Shown piece after piece: positions 55,149 to 64,000 of a stretch of DNA of 64,000 nucleotides (the first letter of the stretch is position 1; each line of letters starts with the position of its first letter). The DNA comes from Sclerotiophoma versabilis (Eukaryota > Ascomycota > Dothideomycetes > Pleosporales > Didymellaceae), in assembly GCA_012274445.1 (NCBI GenBank), contig JAAROD010000080.1:1178001-1242000 (forward strand), in the 5' to 3' direction. The notes under the pieces were generated by a model. That model had not been told where the DNA came from. It made no database searches and worked only from the letters and a program-made list of their open reading frames with translations. The translations under genes and the position numbers were made by a program.

Positions 55149-57804
55149 CGAGACGATGTTGTTGTTGCGAACTTGAGAAAACTGGCTGACGGTGCAAGTG
55201 GTAAGATAGTCCAATGTGGATGGAAGTGGTGTAAGAATGTCACTGAGGGATATAGATAGCTCAGCAGTAAGTAGTTGAGATGGCGCCCGGAGGTATACAT
55301 AGCTGCGCGCCGATCCGTTTAAAATGTATGCAAAGCAGCATTTAGAGGTCAGTGCGGACCAGGTACCCGAAGCATGATGTAAACCCAAACCGCGTAAATG
55401 GGCTCTAGCCCAGGTGATACGCATCTAGGACGCAATGGTTTGCTTAGCCGGGAAAGCAAGCGTGGTCGAGCACTTGCATCCAAAGTTTCGGCTAGCTGAA
55501 AGCCAACCCACTTCCGAGAACACGTACGGGTGTAATGGCGGCTTCCAGTGGGCTAAGGGGAGCATTGACTACGGAGTTCGCGTGTGAGAGACACCGTAGC
55601 GAGTAACAGACAGCAAGGTCTTGCCAGGGCCGTGAGTGGTTGATGAAGGACCAGACGGCATGGTGTCATCTCGCTGCTCTGCCGCCAAATGCCACTAGCA
55701 CAAGTGTACCAAACTTGGGTAATGGTTCGATCTGCATAACGGGCCCACGTTAGTTTGAAGGTTGTAAGAAATGTTGCGTGGGGTGGCCGCGCCGTTAGAA
55801 CCTTGACCTTATGTCTGAATGAGGTTGGCGCCTAAGCGCCTCCAGCACAGTTGCCCTTCTCCACGCTTGGTATCCGTGAGCCGGCCTTATATTACGCACG
55901 TTAATGCCGTGGCTTACGACCACTCCTTCACAGTGCCACCCTCGGTTGCAAAACCAAGGCCGGGGCAACGGCAACCTACCTGAGCGACCTGCATCCTCCC
56001 GTCTCCCCGTCCGGAAGGAAGGCTTACAAAAATACCCGTAACTTAGTAAGCGTTTTAAGGTTGCACGTACAAAGTGGCTGTACCGGTGAAATTGAGAACC
56101 TAGTCGGGCGACATGCGTTACGTCTCGAGCCTGGCTGTCAGGCGAGTCGTTATGACACTCCCGCGACTACCGCACTTGCTATTTCGACCATTCAACTGCC
56201 GCTAATGTTTTGGCATTGACATTTTGGCCCCAATGAGGCAGGCCCATTGGTCAGTCGTAAGAGTTTCATAGGTCAGTGCGTCACGACATGAGGCAAGCAA
56301 AGATGCTTTTGACATATTCTCGATCGTTGACATGCAAGTATTGCCGTAAGACTACTCTATTGACTTGGTACGTACAGCTCGATATGTACGCCAAAGCCAG
56401 ACGCTGTTTGTCGCATTTGGCATTTGGTGCTGATGTGATGTGCATTCGAGAATATCGGAACGGCCAAATGAAGGGGAGTAGCCGTCGATCAGAGATCCAC
56501 CCAACGCGTGGCAACGATCGCCCGACGCCCAGGTTCTTTATAGCAACAACATCCGGTCGTTGCAAGATCGGAGAACACAATCATACCCACTTCAGCGCTG
56601 GATGTGGATGTGACGAGTTTGTGGAAGGACAGGGCATACCTTCGCAGGTTGTATCCTTTCTGAGGTATATGCACAAACTTCGTCATGCGCGTTGCCCCCA
56701 GTCTGTTTCAAAGAGGTGACAAAAGCTACGGCAATTGATACTGTGACATTGTCCTCGAAGATAGGAGACTCACTATTGTGGACCGTGCCACATGCGGCTG
56801 TCATCGTGTGGTTGTGATTGGGCGAAACGCGGGCCGGGTCCTGCTGCCCAACGCTATATGCAACATTTTCTTTCTTAGAGGGACACCACTACAAAGCCAA
56901 CCACAAGCTCTGTAATTCATCGTGTACAGGCTAGCGTTTTCAACTATTTGTTCAACTATTTTTTGATGCGTGAAGGAGTTGCGAAAATTGGTGTAATCTG
57001 CTGCAAAAGTGGCTGGCGCACTAGCTGGAGCATTAGCTAGAGCGTCGATAACTTGGTGGAGTCACATCTAAAATATCGTGGTCTAATAGCTAAGGGTTGC
57101 TACCTAAGTTGAGTCATCGATGGAGATGTCTTAAAACGTTATTCTCATCAACAGCCAATAGCTGTTTGGAAAAGCTGCCCGTCTGCCGATAGGCTCTTGA
57201 AAGCTGAAGCAACGTATCGTACCTATGGCCTGGTATGATTGAGCCTGCCCCTATGGCCTCGGCAAAGAAGAATCTGACGAATCGAACAACGTGAGGCTAC
57301 TCCTGTGCAGTGAAACCTACGAGATTCTCTATTTACTCGGCGCAGTCGACGGATTATCTATCGTCTTTTGATTGTAATTGCAAAACTACTACGAGCTTAT
57401 GAAAGGATCGCTGTCCAACATCTTCCTTCATCACTTGAACTCATGAGTATTTATTACTCGCATGCTCCGTAGACCCCGAGATGTATTCTGCGTGCACCTC
57501 AGAGTATCCACCGGCCTGCTGATCCGCCTCGTGTCTGATTTTCTCCATAGAAGTGGAAGACCACCGTTGCCTTTGCACTCATGGAATGGCACTGTGCTTC
57601 TCTGGACAGTGCAAACCTCTTGATCTCAGGGGCGCCAGTCTTGACTGCTTGACAACTCATTAGCTCCGCTAGAAGACTTGCTCTGGACTGAAGAGATCAT
57701 CAGGGTCGATTGTGTTATAGAAGCACACGGTGAAGCATGTACTGCGGATTTGATGTTCTACACGATCGACGGTCATTGACCGTGCTCCTGCTGGAGGTAT
57801 TCTC
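55149..57804. other. Gene-poor block, right part
   Basis: About 2.7 kb with no supported gene between the small Cys-rich gene and the end of the short-chain dehydrogenase gene. The longest frame (56276-56719, rightward, 147 codons) is Cys/Arg/His-rich without a recognisable motif. No repeats or RNA genes were recognised. Confidence 0.5.
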
Positions 57805-58976
57805 TCAAATCGCCTCTGGACTATTCTTCCCAACTTTCGTTTTTCTTTTACCGTCTTCAACCGCCGTATCTAATGCGCTCCACTTCCTGGCGATATGTTG
57901 TATCCCGAACGGCAAGCATCCTAGAACCTGGATATACCTCGAGTAGAGCGGCAACGCAATCTCTCCACTCTCGCCTCTATCAACCAGCTTGATAATGCCC
58001 TGCGCCATTTCTGCGGGCGTGACAAGCGGCCCAAAGAACTTGCTTGGTGCGTGTACGTGCTCAAACATCTTCGTGCTCATCTGGCCAGGCTGAACCAAGA
58101 TCGTCTTGATCTCTTCTGCGCCAGGTGTATGCGCGAGCTCGGCTCGGAGCGAGTGGTGGAGAGCGAGAAGTGCAGCTTTTGAAGCGCAGTATGCAGATAG
58201 GTTTGCGGCGCCCAGGTGACCAAGGACGGATGAGACGGTAACGATCGTGCCACGACCTTCGGCGAGCATATGTGGAAGAAATGTACGGAGGGTCGTGAAG
58301 TGTGAGATAGTGTTTACACGGAAGGTTTGCTCGACTTCGGCGGCGGTGGATGCGAGGATTGACTTTGTATGGACGATGCCGGCGTTGTTGATGAGAATGG
58401 TAGGAGGACCGAGCTATGCTTGTCAGTAACCCATTTCTTGTCGACTCCAGCCATGCATGAGCTTACATCTTTGACGATCTTTGCTGCCGCAGCTTCCACC
58501 TGCTGCGCGTCTCCCACATCGCACTGGTAATATACCACGCCCTTTGCCTCTGCTTCATCCTTGTCCACAGCCTTCAAGTCTAACACGGCGACGTTGGCAT
58601 TTCTCATTCCATATGTCTCCGCCAACAGCCCACCAAGTCCATCAACTCCACCAGTGATGACGATAACCTCTTCACTAAGATCAACCTCCCTGTGTGGGCC
58701 AAATGCTGTTCTGTCGCTGACAATTCCGAAAATACCAATGGCGCTCATCGCAATGGACCAGCCAATCGCGATGCGCATCTCCGGAGCCTCGTATTTCGTG
58801 TACTGAGCGCGCAGACACAGCACGACAATCCAAGACACGAATGGATGGAAGATAGTGTAGCCTAGCACGTACCATATCAGGTCGATGGTGAGGTACTGAT
58901 GCCATGGCGCGTCTGCCCTCGGTCGCTGGGCCTTCTTGGGTGGCTGGAAGGGGATGGTCTTTATGGCGGACGACAT
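57805..58976 (-). CDS. Membrane-linked short-chain dehydrogenase/reductase
   Basis: Two exons (58976-58467 and 58413-57805; 53-nt intron, GTAAGC...CATAG with CTGAC branch site) give 372 residues from MSSAIKTIPFQPPKK; an ATG at 59018 is also in frame (14 more residues). Two hydrophobic segments (about 30-55 and 68-85) precede the catalytic domain. The NAD(P)-binding motif reads VIVITGGVDGLGGLLAE, the acidic residue after the second strand is in VAVLDLKAV, NNAG appears at ILINNAGIV, the catalytic Ser is in VTVSSVLG and the YxxxK pair in AYCASKAAL. This layout is that of the SDR16C/RDH and 17-beta-HSD11 group, lipid-droplet or ER enzymes that oxidise retinoid, steroid or fatty alcohol substrates. 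The substrate here is unknown. It is isolated from ERG27 by the gene-poor block. Confidence 0.85.
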
Positions 58977-60028
58977 GGTGGGTGCTTCGATGCAGGAAGG
59001 TTGTCGGTGTTCAAGCATAATGCAACGATGTGAGGAACGAGTGGGGCCCAGGCTGGAGCGTGATGAGGCTTGCGATAGTAGTATCTCAAGATGATATGAT
59101 ACTATGGAGGGTACTTGAAGGGCCTGGGAATGCGAAGGATCGCAGGACGCATGATTGGAGCTTCAGTCCTCTTATTGCGCGTTCGCATGGCCATAATGCT
59201 GAAGGATAGAGCGTTTCATTGGTGTCGCGCCTCAGGCGTCGTCTTATCTTAGCGTGTTTGCCTTATCGAGTCCTCAAGCAGATCCCTGGTGCTGTCATCC
59301 GGAGCAGCTCGTGCTTGTTCCTGACTAAAATGCAGGCAGAATGCTACTAAGGGATTGTTATGCACGGCAGTATACTGGCCAGGCTAGCCGTAGCCCAGAA
59401 GTGTAGAATCGACGAGGCTGAGGCAGCATCGCGGCCTATCCAAGGGACCTGTGCCTTGAATGTGGATGGTCTTGCAGGGTACTGATCTCACCGGTCCAGC
59501 AGCCCTAATGCCTGACAACGGCCAAGATCACAGCCAGCAGGACTCTATGTCTCAAGTGACACTGCACCCGACTTCTGTGTGTTCATTTGGTGAGTCTACA
59601 AACCCCCTTCTGTTCAGCCTTAGGTTGCTTGAAGCAAGACAAGGATACCTTGAGCTCGTTGGTGAAAGCCATAGGGCTGGCTCGTTTCTACAGCAGCCCA
59701 ACTCCACTACCAGCGAAAACAAACTCCACGTCCAATCGCGACCAGATGCACACACACCAGCAACAAAGCCTGTGACGACATGCCGTTACTGATCTGACGC
59801 TCACCAGAAATCTTCAGCTGCCTCATCCAGTTTTTACATAGCAATGTTCACATGTGCACGCGTCCAAGGGTTCATCATCTGAGCCACTCCGCGCCACGAC
59901 ACAGGCAGTGAGACAGCGCACGAAGCGCAGGACAGCAGCCGTGTCTGCCTGGAGTTCAACACTACAAACAATTGCGCTGGCTCTCTCGCCTCACTTCAGC
60001 GCGCACGGCGCAGACCAGATCGCCCGCC
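58977..60028. other. Divergent promoter region
   Basis: About 1 kb between the short-chain dehydrogenase (leftward) and the J-domain protein (rightward). It should carry both promoters. Rightward frames near 59460-59792 show nothing recognisable. Confidence 0.5.
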
Positions 60029-62597
60029 ATGGTCAAACCTGATGCTTCGCGAAACTACTACGCGGACCTAAAAGTCTCTCCCAACGCCAGCGAGAACGAG
60101 ATTCGCAAAGCCTTCCGCTCACTCGCCCTTCAATACCACCCGGACCGTAATCCAGGGCGGGAGGCAGAGTTCGTTGTAAAGTTTCAAGAGATTCAGGCTG
60201 CTCACGAGGTTCTATGCGATTTAACGCAGCGACAAAAGTACGACAACGAGAGGAAGAAGTACCGCAACCTGAACGTACCCACGAATACTCCGAATACACC
60301 ACGAGCCAGACCACCTCCACCGCCTCGCAATGCCTACACCACGACTACGCCAAGTGGTTCCTACTACCGCCCACCGCCCCCAAAACCACAACCTCAGCCG
60401 CAGCGGCCGCCTCCCCCACAGCACTACCAGACATACAATAGCGGACAAGACAGATTCACGAGCAAGAACTTTCGCCCGCCGCCGACGGCGCAACGACCAC
60501 ATTCGGGACAGAAAGATTCGCAGGACCGTGCAAATGTCTTTACAGCATGGCAGAAGATGAAGCCGGGCGCCCGGCCTGAAGAGCCTCGCCCAAATCCCAC
60601 AAATCCAAACAACCCTAACGGTACACCTTTTGGGCGAAGTCAGAGTACCAGGGTACCGTCTTCGAAGACTGGCTTTAACCCAGGGACCCCAGGTGCAGAT
60701 GAAGGGCCGGCGAAGTCGGGAGGGTATCGATCAAGCTACGCTCGCCCAACCGCAACACCACCTACATCCGCCGAATCAAGCTCACCAAACGTTGATGCTC
60801 CATTCTCTGAGGGCAATCGTGTACGGACGCCATACTACTCCAAGGCTTCAGGGCTGCGCGAAGAGGGTATTGGAAGGTCTGCAAGCATGCGTAATTCACC
60901 ATCACATTCACACCAGGCCAGCCCCTCTAATGATACAGGCTCCTACTCTGACTCAGGCCGGAGACAGCAGCGGAACTCGTATAGCGGCAACTCAACTAGA
61001 ACCCAATTCCCGCAAATGTACCCAGACTCTAGCGATGAGTCTGAAGCTGAGGTCTTCCGTACAAGTACTGGAAACAAGCAGCGAGCACCACCAAAAGCTC
61101 CACACCCACCGCCTCCTACTTGGGCCCAAAACGCTTTTGCAACTCCGCCACCAAAGCAGACTGCTGCTCCGCCTGGGAACGTGCCCAACAGCTTCAAGAG
61201 CAGGAGTGAAGAGAGTATCAATCTGAAATTCTCGCCATCCGACTGGCATGGCAAGTTTCAAGGTACCGCCGATTACTTTGCACCCAACGTGCAATCAGGT
61301 GCGACCAACAAAGGTCGACAATCGCCTTCACGAGGGAGAGCCGCCCCACAGCGAACAACACCTTCATACCCACCGGCGGAAAACACGTTTAAAACCCAGT
61401 TTGGCTACATGCCTCCCCCACCTCCAGGTCCTCCTCCTCCTCAGACCAACTTCGCTCCTCCTCCCGAGGCTATACCTCACACTGCCAAGTTCAGCCCAGA
61501 GGTCTGGAGTGAGACTTTTAAGGAGCCAAGCTGGGCGTTGCCAAATGAAGTCCCTGAGCGTAAGAATTCGGAGACCACGAAACGACCAAAGCCTTCACGA
61601 AAGCCGCCTGTGTCAAAGACGCAGGATCAGACTGAGAAATCTAGACCAAAATACCAGGCAACTGCAGAGGAGCCAACGGGCGAACCTGATGAGATGGATA
61701 TCGACTCAGACACACCACCGACCACTAACGCCAATACTTCCGCTACAAGACCGAAGACAGCACCTTCCTCGCCCAGAAAAGACAAGGCACGGAGGACTGG
61801 TTCTGTGCCTCCAAAACCTGCTCCTTTGCCTGCCACTGTTGGAACGTCGTCGAACCCTGGTCTGAATGGTCTCTCGGGCATCGCGACCGTGGAACCGTTT
61901 CTTCCCATGCAAAACGGCGGTCTCTCCGAGCTCGATGCGCTCAAAGACAACCTGCCATTTCAATCACAAGCCTCGTCATCCCATCCCACGAAGCCGCTCT
62001 CAGCCCGTACATTGAAGCTTCCCCCAGTACCTATGGCTCCCCATGCGCCTTTGAAGCTGGACCAAGCCACTACGGACGCCTATTTCAGGCACATGGAAGG
62101 CTACGCCAAGGCTTTCAACGCCTTCAGCAAGGGTGTCACCAATCACTTTGCATCACGAAGCGTGGAGCTCGAAGACCTAGATGATCGATTCATTCACAAC
62201 CGCGGCGAGACAACCAAAAAGCTCGGCTTTGCCAGCTACCTCAACAGGATGAAGGAAGACGAGGCTGTGATGACAATGTGGAAGATTGCGCAGGAGAGAC
62301 ATATTCAAGCACTGGAGCAGTGTGAGGAAGTGCGGAATAAGACAATCAAGCTGTATCAGTGAGCTGCTGGGATTGTCGTCGAGCAATGCTTTGTGGCTGT
62401 ACTGACACTCTTGTAGCATTGGCGTGCCAGAAGAGGATACCAGTCCGATGAAGGCTATGAGGGTGAGGCTCGTCGAGATTGTCGCTGGGCTTTCGCTTCG
62501 ACGGTCTCTATCACTGTCGGCACCGAGACCAATTCTTGTCTCCACGGCTGCGAGTCCATACCCCCATACAAAGCGGAACGTCAGTACATCGGCGTAG
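60029..62597 (+). CDS. J-domain (DnaJ-like) protein with a long Pro-rich region
   Basis: The first exon starts at the ATG at 60029 (CCGCCATGG context). The J domain spans about 8-72 (YYADLKVSPNASENEIRKAF, RSLALQYHPDRNPG with the HPD tripeptide at 37-39, HEVLCDLTQRQKYD). It lacks the Gly/Phe and zinc-finger parts of class I/II, so it is a class III J protein that would stimulate an Hsp70. A very long Pro/Ser-rich disordered region follows (SSRP, PPPPRNAY, PPPPPGPPPPQ), with two similar short motifs, KFSPSDWHGKF and KFSPEVWSETF. A C-terminal helical domain (about 690-777, AYFRHMEGYAKAFNAFSKGV) closes the exon. The frame can end at TGA 62360-62362, but that stop overlaps a GTGAGC donor; splicing 62359-62416 (CTGAC branch, TTGTAG acceptor) gives an exon ending at 62597 and 836 residues. 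Confidence 0.8.
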
Positions 62598-63446
62598 TGC
62601 GTAGATGACGCAGATGACGAGTCATTTCCATCGAGGCCTGAGCCGCTGAAACTGAGAAAGAAGCCAAAGAGACGCGCGCACTTGGATAGATAGCACGGTG
62701 TTTGGGCGTAGGATACCCGGGTGCTTTTGGGTTAATCATCATGAAGAATGAGCATTCTGCATCACGACCTCGAACACGTATCCATAGATAATTGTATAGA
62801 AGATGAGAATGTTGCACTGCAAGCCGTCACGGTTGGGAAGTACGAAGAAGTTGTTTCCAAATTGCACCAAGGCCGAATGCACACCCTGCGTAGATACGAA
62901 TAGCACAGAGCTTTGGGTAGATTACTTACGAAGCCGTAGGCAGACAGCCTTGGGCCCGCAAAACGGCTTTACGAGCGTGCCTGTGACGATACTACGCAGA
63001 CTGAATATGCGCCGTTACACGGGGCTCTGAAGTAACGTCTATCATCAGAGGGAAAAACAATACGTGTTTTCGGGAAGGATTCAATGGAAGGACGGGAGTG
63101 GGTAAGATACTTGGGGTGAACGATGGACATCGGGATGCAAGGCAATGCCTCTCCTAGAGAAATCCTGGAAGCCTTCGGAAGACATGGTAACTACTCCCCA
63201 CGCCCGTTTAGCAGGAACGAGTCGCTTCCGTGTTAAGAAACTGTAAGTTGATCGGTGAGCTCGTCATCCTGTAACAGAGTTCAATCAACATTGGTCTATT
63301 CTGTGGTATCTATCCTACGGCGAAGAGGGCCAGCCTGTCCTGTCGTGCAAGCATTAGTGTGGTTCTGAAAGATCGCTCAAACGCCTCAAATGTGCATGCC
63401 ATTTCGAGTCTCCTTTTGTTTTTCCAACCTCAAGAAGAACCGGGTA
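62598..63446. other. Intergenic between convergent genes
   Basis: About 850 bases between the end of the J-domain gene and the end of the right-edge gene, so mainly two 3' untranslated regions. No other feature is recognised. Confidence 0.45.
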
Positions 63447-64000
63447 TCAAATTCTACCACCCTCGACAATCTCCCTCCCTATCAACTCCAATTCTCCACT
63501 CTCTGCCGTACGTCTACGTTCCAGCACCCATCTTCCTTCACCGGCTTCGTCATGTTCGCGAACGTACGTAACGCTGTCCGCTGCACTTCCTTTCCTCGAG
63601 TGCCCGCCTCTCCAGCCGCTGCCGCTGGGTGTCATAGGCGATGTAGCTGATATAGGCGACGCGAAGCCGACCGACTGGCGTCGCGGACCACTCGAAGAGG
63701 TTGCTGCAGGAGACGAGAGCGATGTATCGATGGGTGGCGGCGATGCTGGATGCTTACCCGTTGTGTAAGGGGAGGGCAGCGGCATCCCGAACGGTGACAT
63801 CGGCAAAGCGATGTTTGCGGGCGACTTCATGGCTGACGTAAGGCTGGATGGAGGTTGCATGTACAGGCTTTGCAACTGCAGGATCTGGGGTCGCGCCGGT
63901 GGTGAGAAGGGTGGAAGGCTTTGGAGATGACTTGTAGGGCTCGAGAGCGAGTTATAGTCACTTGCCGTGAGGGTTGGGCTTTCGGGTCGCTCCTCTCCAT
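63447..64000 (-). CDS. 3' end of a gene running off the right edge, Ser/Pro-rich C-terminus
   Basis: The leftward frame is open from the window edge to the stop at 63447-63449, giving at least 184 residues without the start. The region is Ser/Pro-rich and disordered (PESPTLTASDYNSLSSPTSH, MKSPANIALPMSPFGMPLPS), with many SP sites. It ends in a short structured segment (SADS-like: DSVTYVREHDEAGEGRWVLE, RRRTAESGELELIGREIVEG) that looks conserved. I cannot name the protein from this part alone; the missing N-terminal part lies beyond the window. Confidence 0.65.
   Translation of the reverse strand, partial: GEERPESPTLTASDYNSLSSPTSHLQSLPPFSPPARPQILQLQSLYMQPPSSLTSAMKSPANIALPMSPFGMPLPSPYTTGKHPASPPPIDTSLSSPAATSSSGPRRQSVGFASPISATSPMTPSGSGWRGGHSRKGSAADSVTYVREHDEAGEGRWVLERRRTAESGELELIGREIVEGGRI

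Noticed and set aside
55721..55745. GGTTCGATC-like sequence resembling a tRNA T-arm
   Set aside because: No matching acceptor stem, D-arm or anticodon arm around it.
56276..56719. 147-codon rightward frame in the gene-poor block
   Set aside because: Arg/Cys/His-rich composition without any motif; an almost equally long frame exists on the opposite strand, as expected by chance.
48685..58976. Biosynthetic cluster containing ERG27 and the second dehydrogenase
   Set aside because: The two genes are 7.7 kb apart, with no polyketide synthase, peptide synthetase, P450 or transporter between them.

Overview
The window looks like nuclear DNA of a filamentous ascomycete. Genes are dense but each has its own promoter and sits on either strand with no operon logic. 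Most have one or two short introns (about 45-60 nt, occasionally longer) with GTAAGT/GTACGT-type donors, CTAAC/CTGAC-like branch sites and CAG/TAG acceptors. The gene set (Cdc4-type F-box protein, BRAP2/Etp1, Erg27 sterol reductase, INCENP, PSP1-domain protein, MARVEL protein, PLC-like GPI protein) and the family flavour of the lineage-specific proteins suggest a dothideomycete, probably Pleosporales. That taxonomic step is inference.

Layout. At 1.3-7.3 kb two ubiquitin-ligase genes read leftwards: a BRAP2/Etp1-like RING protein and a Cdc4-like F-box/WD40 protein. After a 3.8 kb divergent spacer comes a long serine-rich unknown protein (11.0-13.8 kb). At 15.7-22.5 kb leftward genes follow: a doubtful small gene, a GPI-type PLC-like protein, a small coiled-coil protein and a PSP1-domain protein. 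The stretch 22.5-28.0 kb has no gene I can support. At 28.0-34.6 kb rightward genes encode a four-helix MARVEL protein, the inner centromere protein INCENP and a small acidic protein. The decayed, 5'-truncated copy of a DUF7923/CCCH zinc-finger gene lies at 34.7-35.8 kb. At 37-46.9 kb lie a conserved unknown protein, a SET-domain lysine methyltransferase, a Dsc2/UBAC2-like rhomboid pseudoprotease and a long coiled-coil protein. ERG27 sits at 48.7-50.1 kb.

The block 50.1-57.8 kb is the accessory-looking part. It has very few genes, a 296-bp element with 19-bp inverted ends (MITE-like), one small Cys-rich gene that can only be seen by joining two exons, and one possible relic frame. At 57.8-62.6 kb there are a membrane-linked short-chain dehydrogenase and a type III J-domain protein. 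The 3' end of a further gene runs off the right edge.

Most genes are housekeeping functions (protein turnover, chromosome segregation, sterol synthesis, membrane organisation) and do not form one pathway or a biosynthetic cluster. I found no convincing new multi-gene system. The best leads are the decayed CCCH gene, the hidden two-exon gene, the MITE-like element, and two genes whose apparent stop codon overlaps a good splice donor. No tRNA, rRNA or CRISPR array was recognised.
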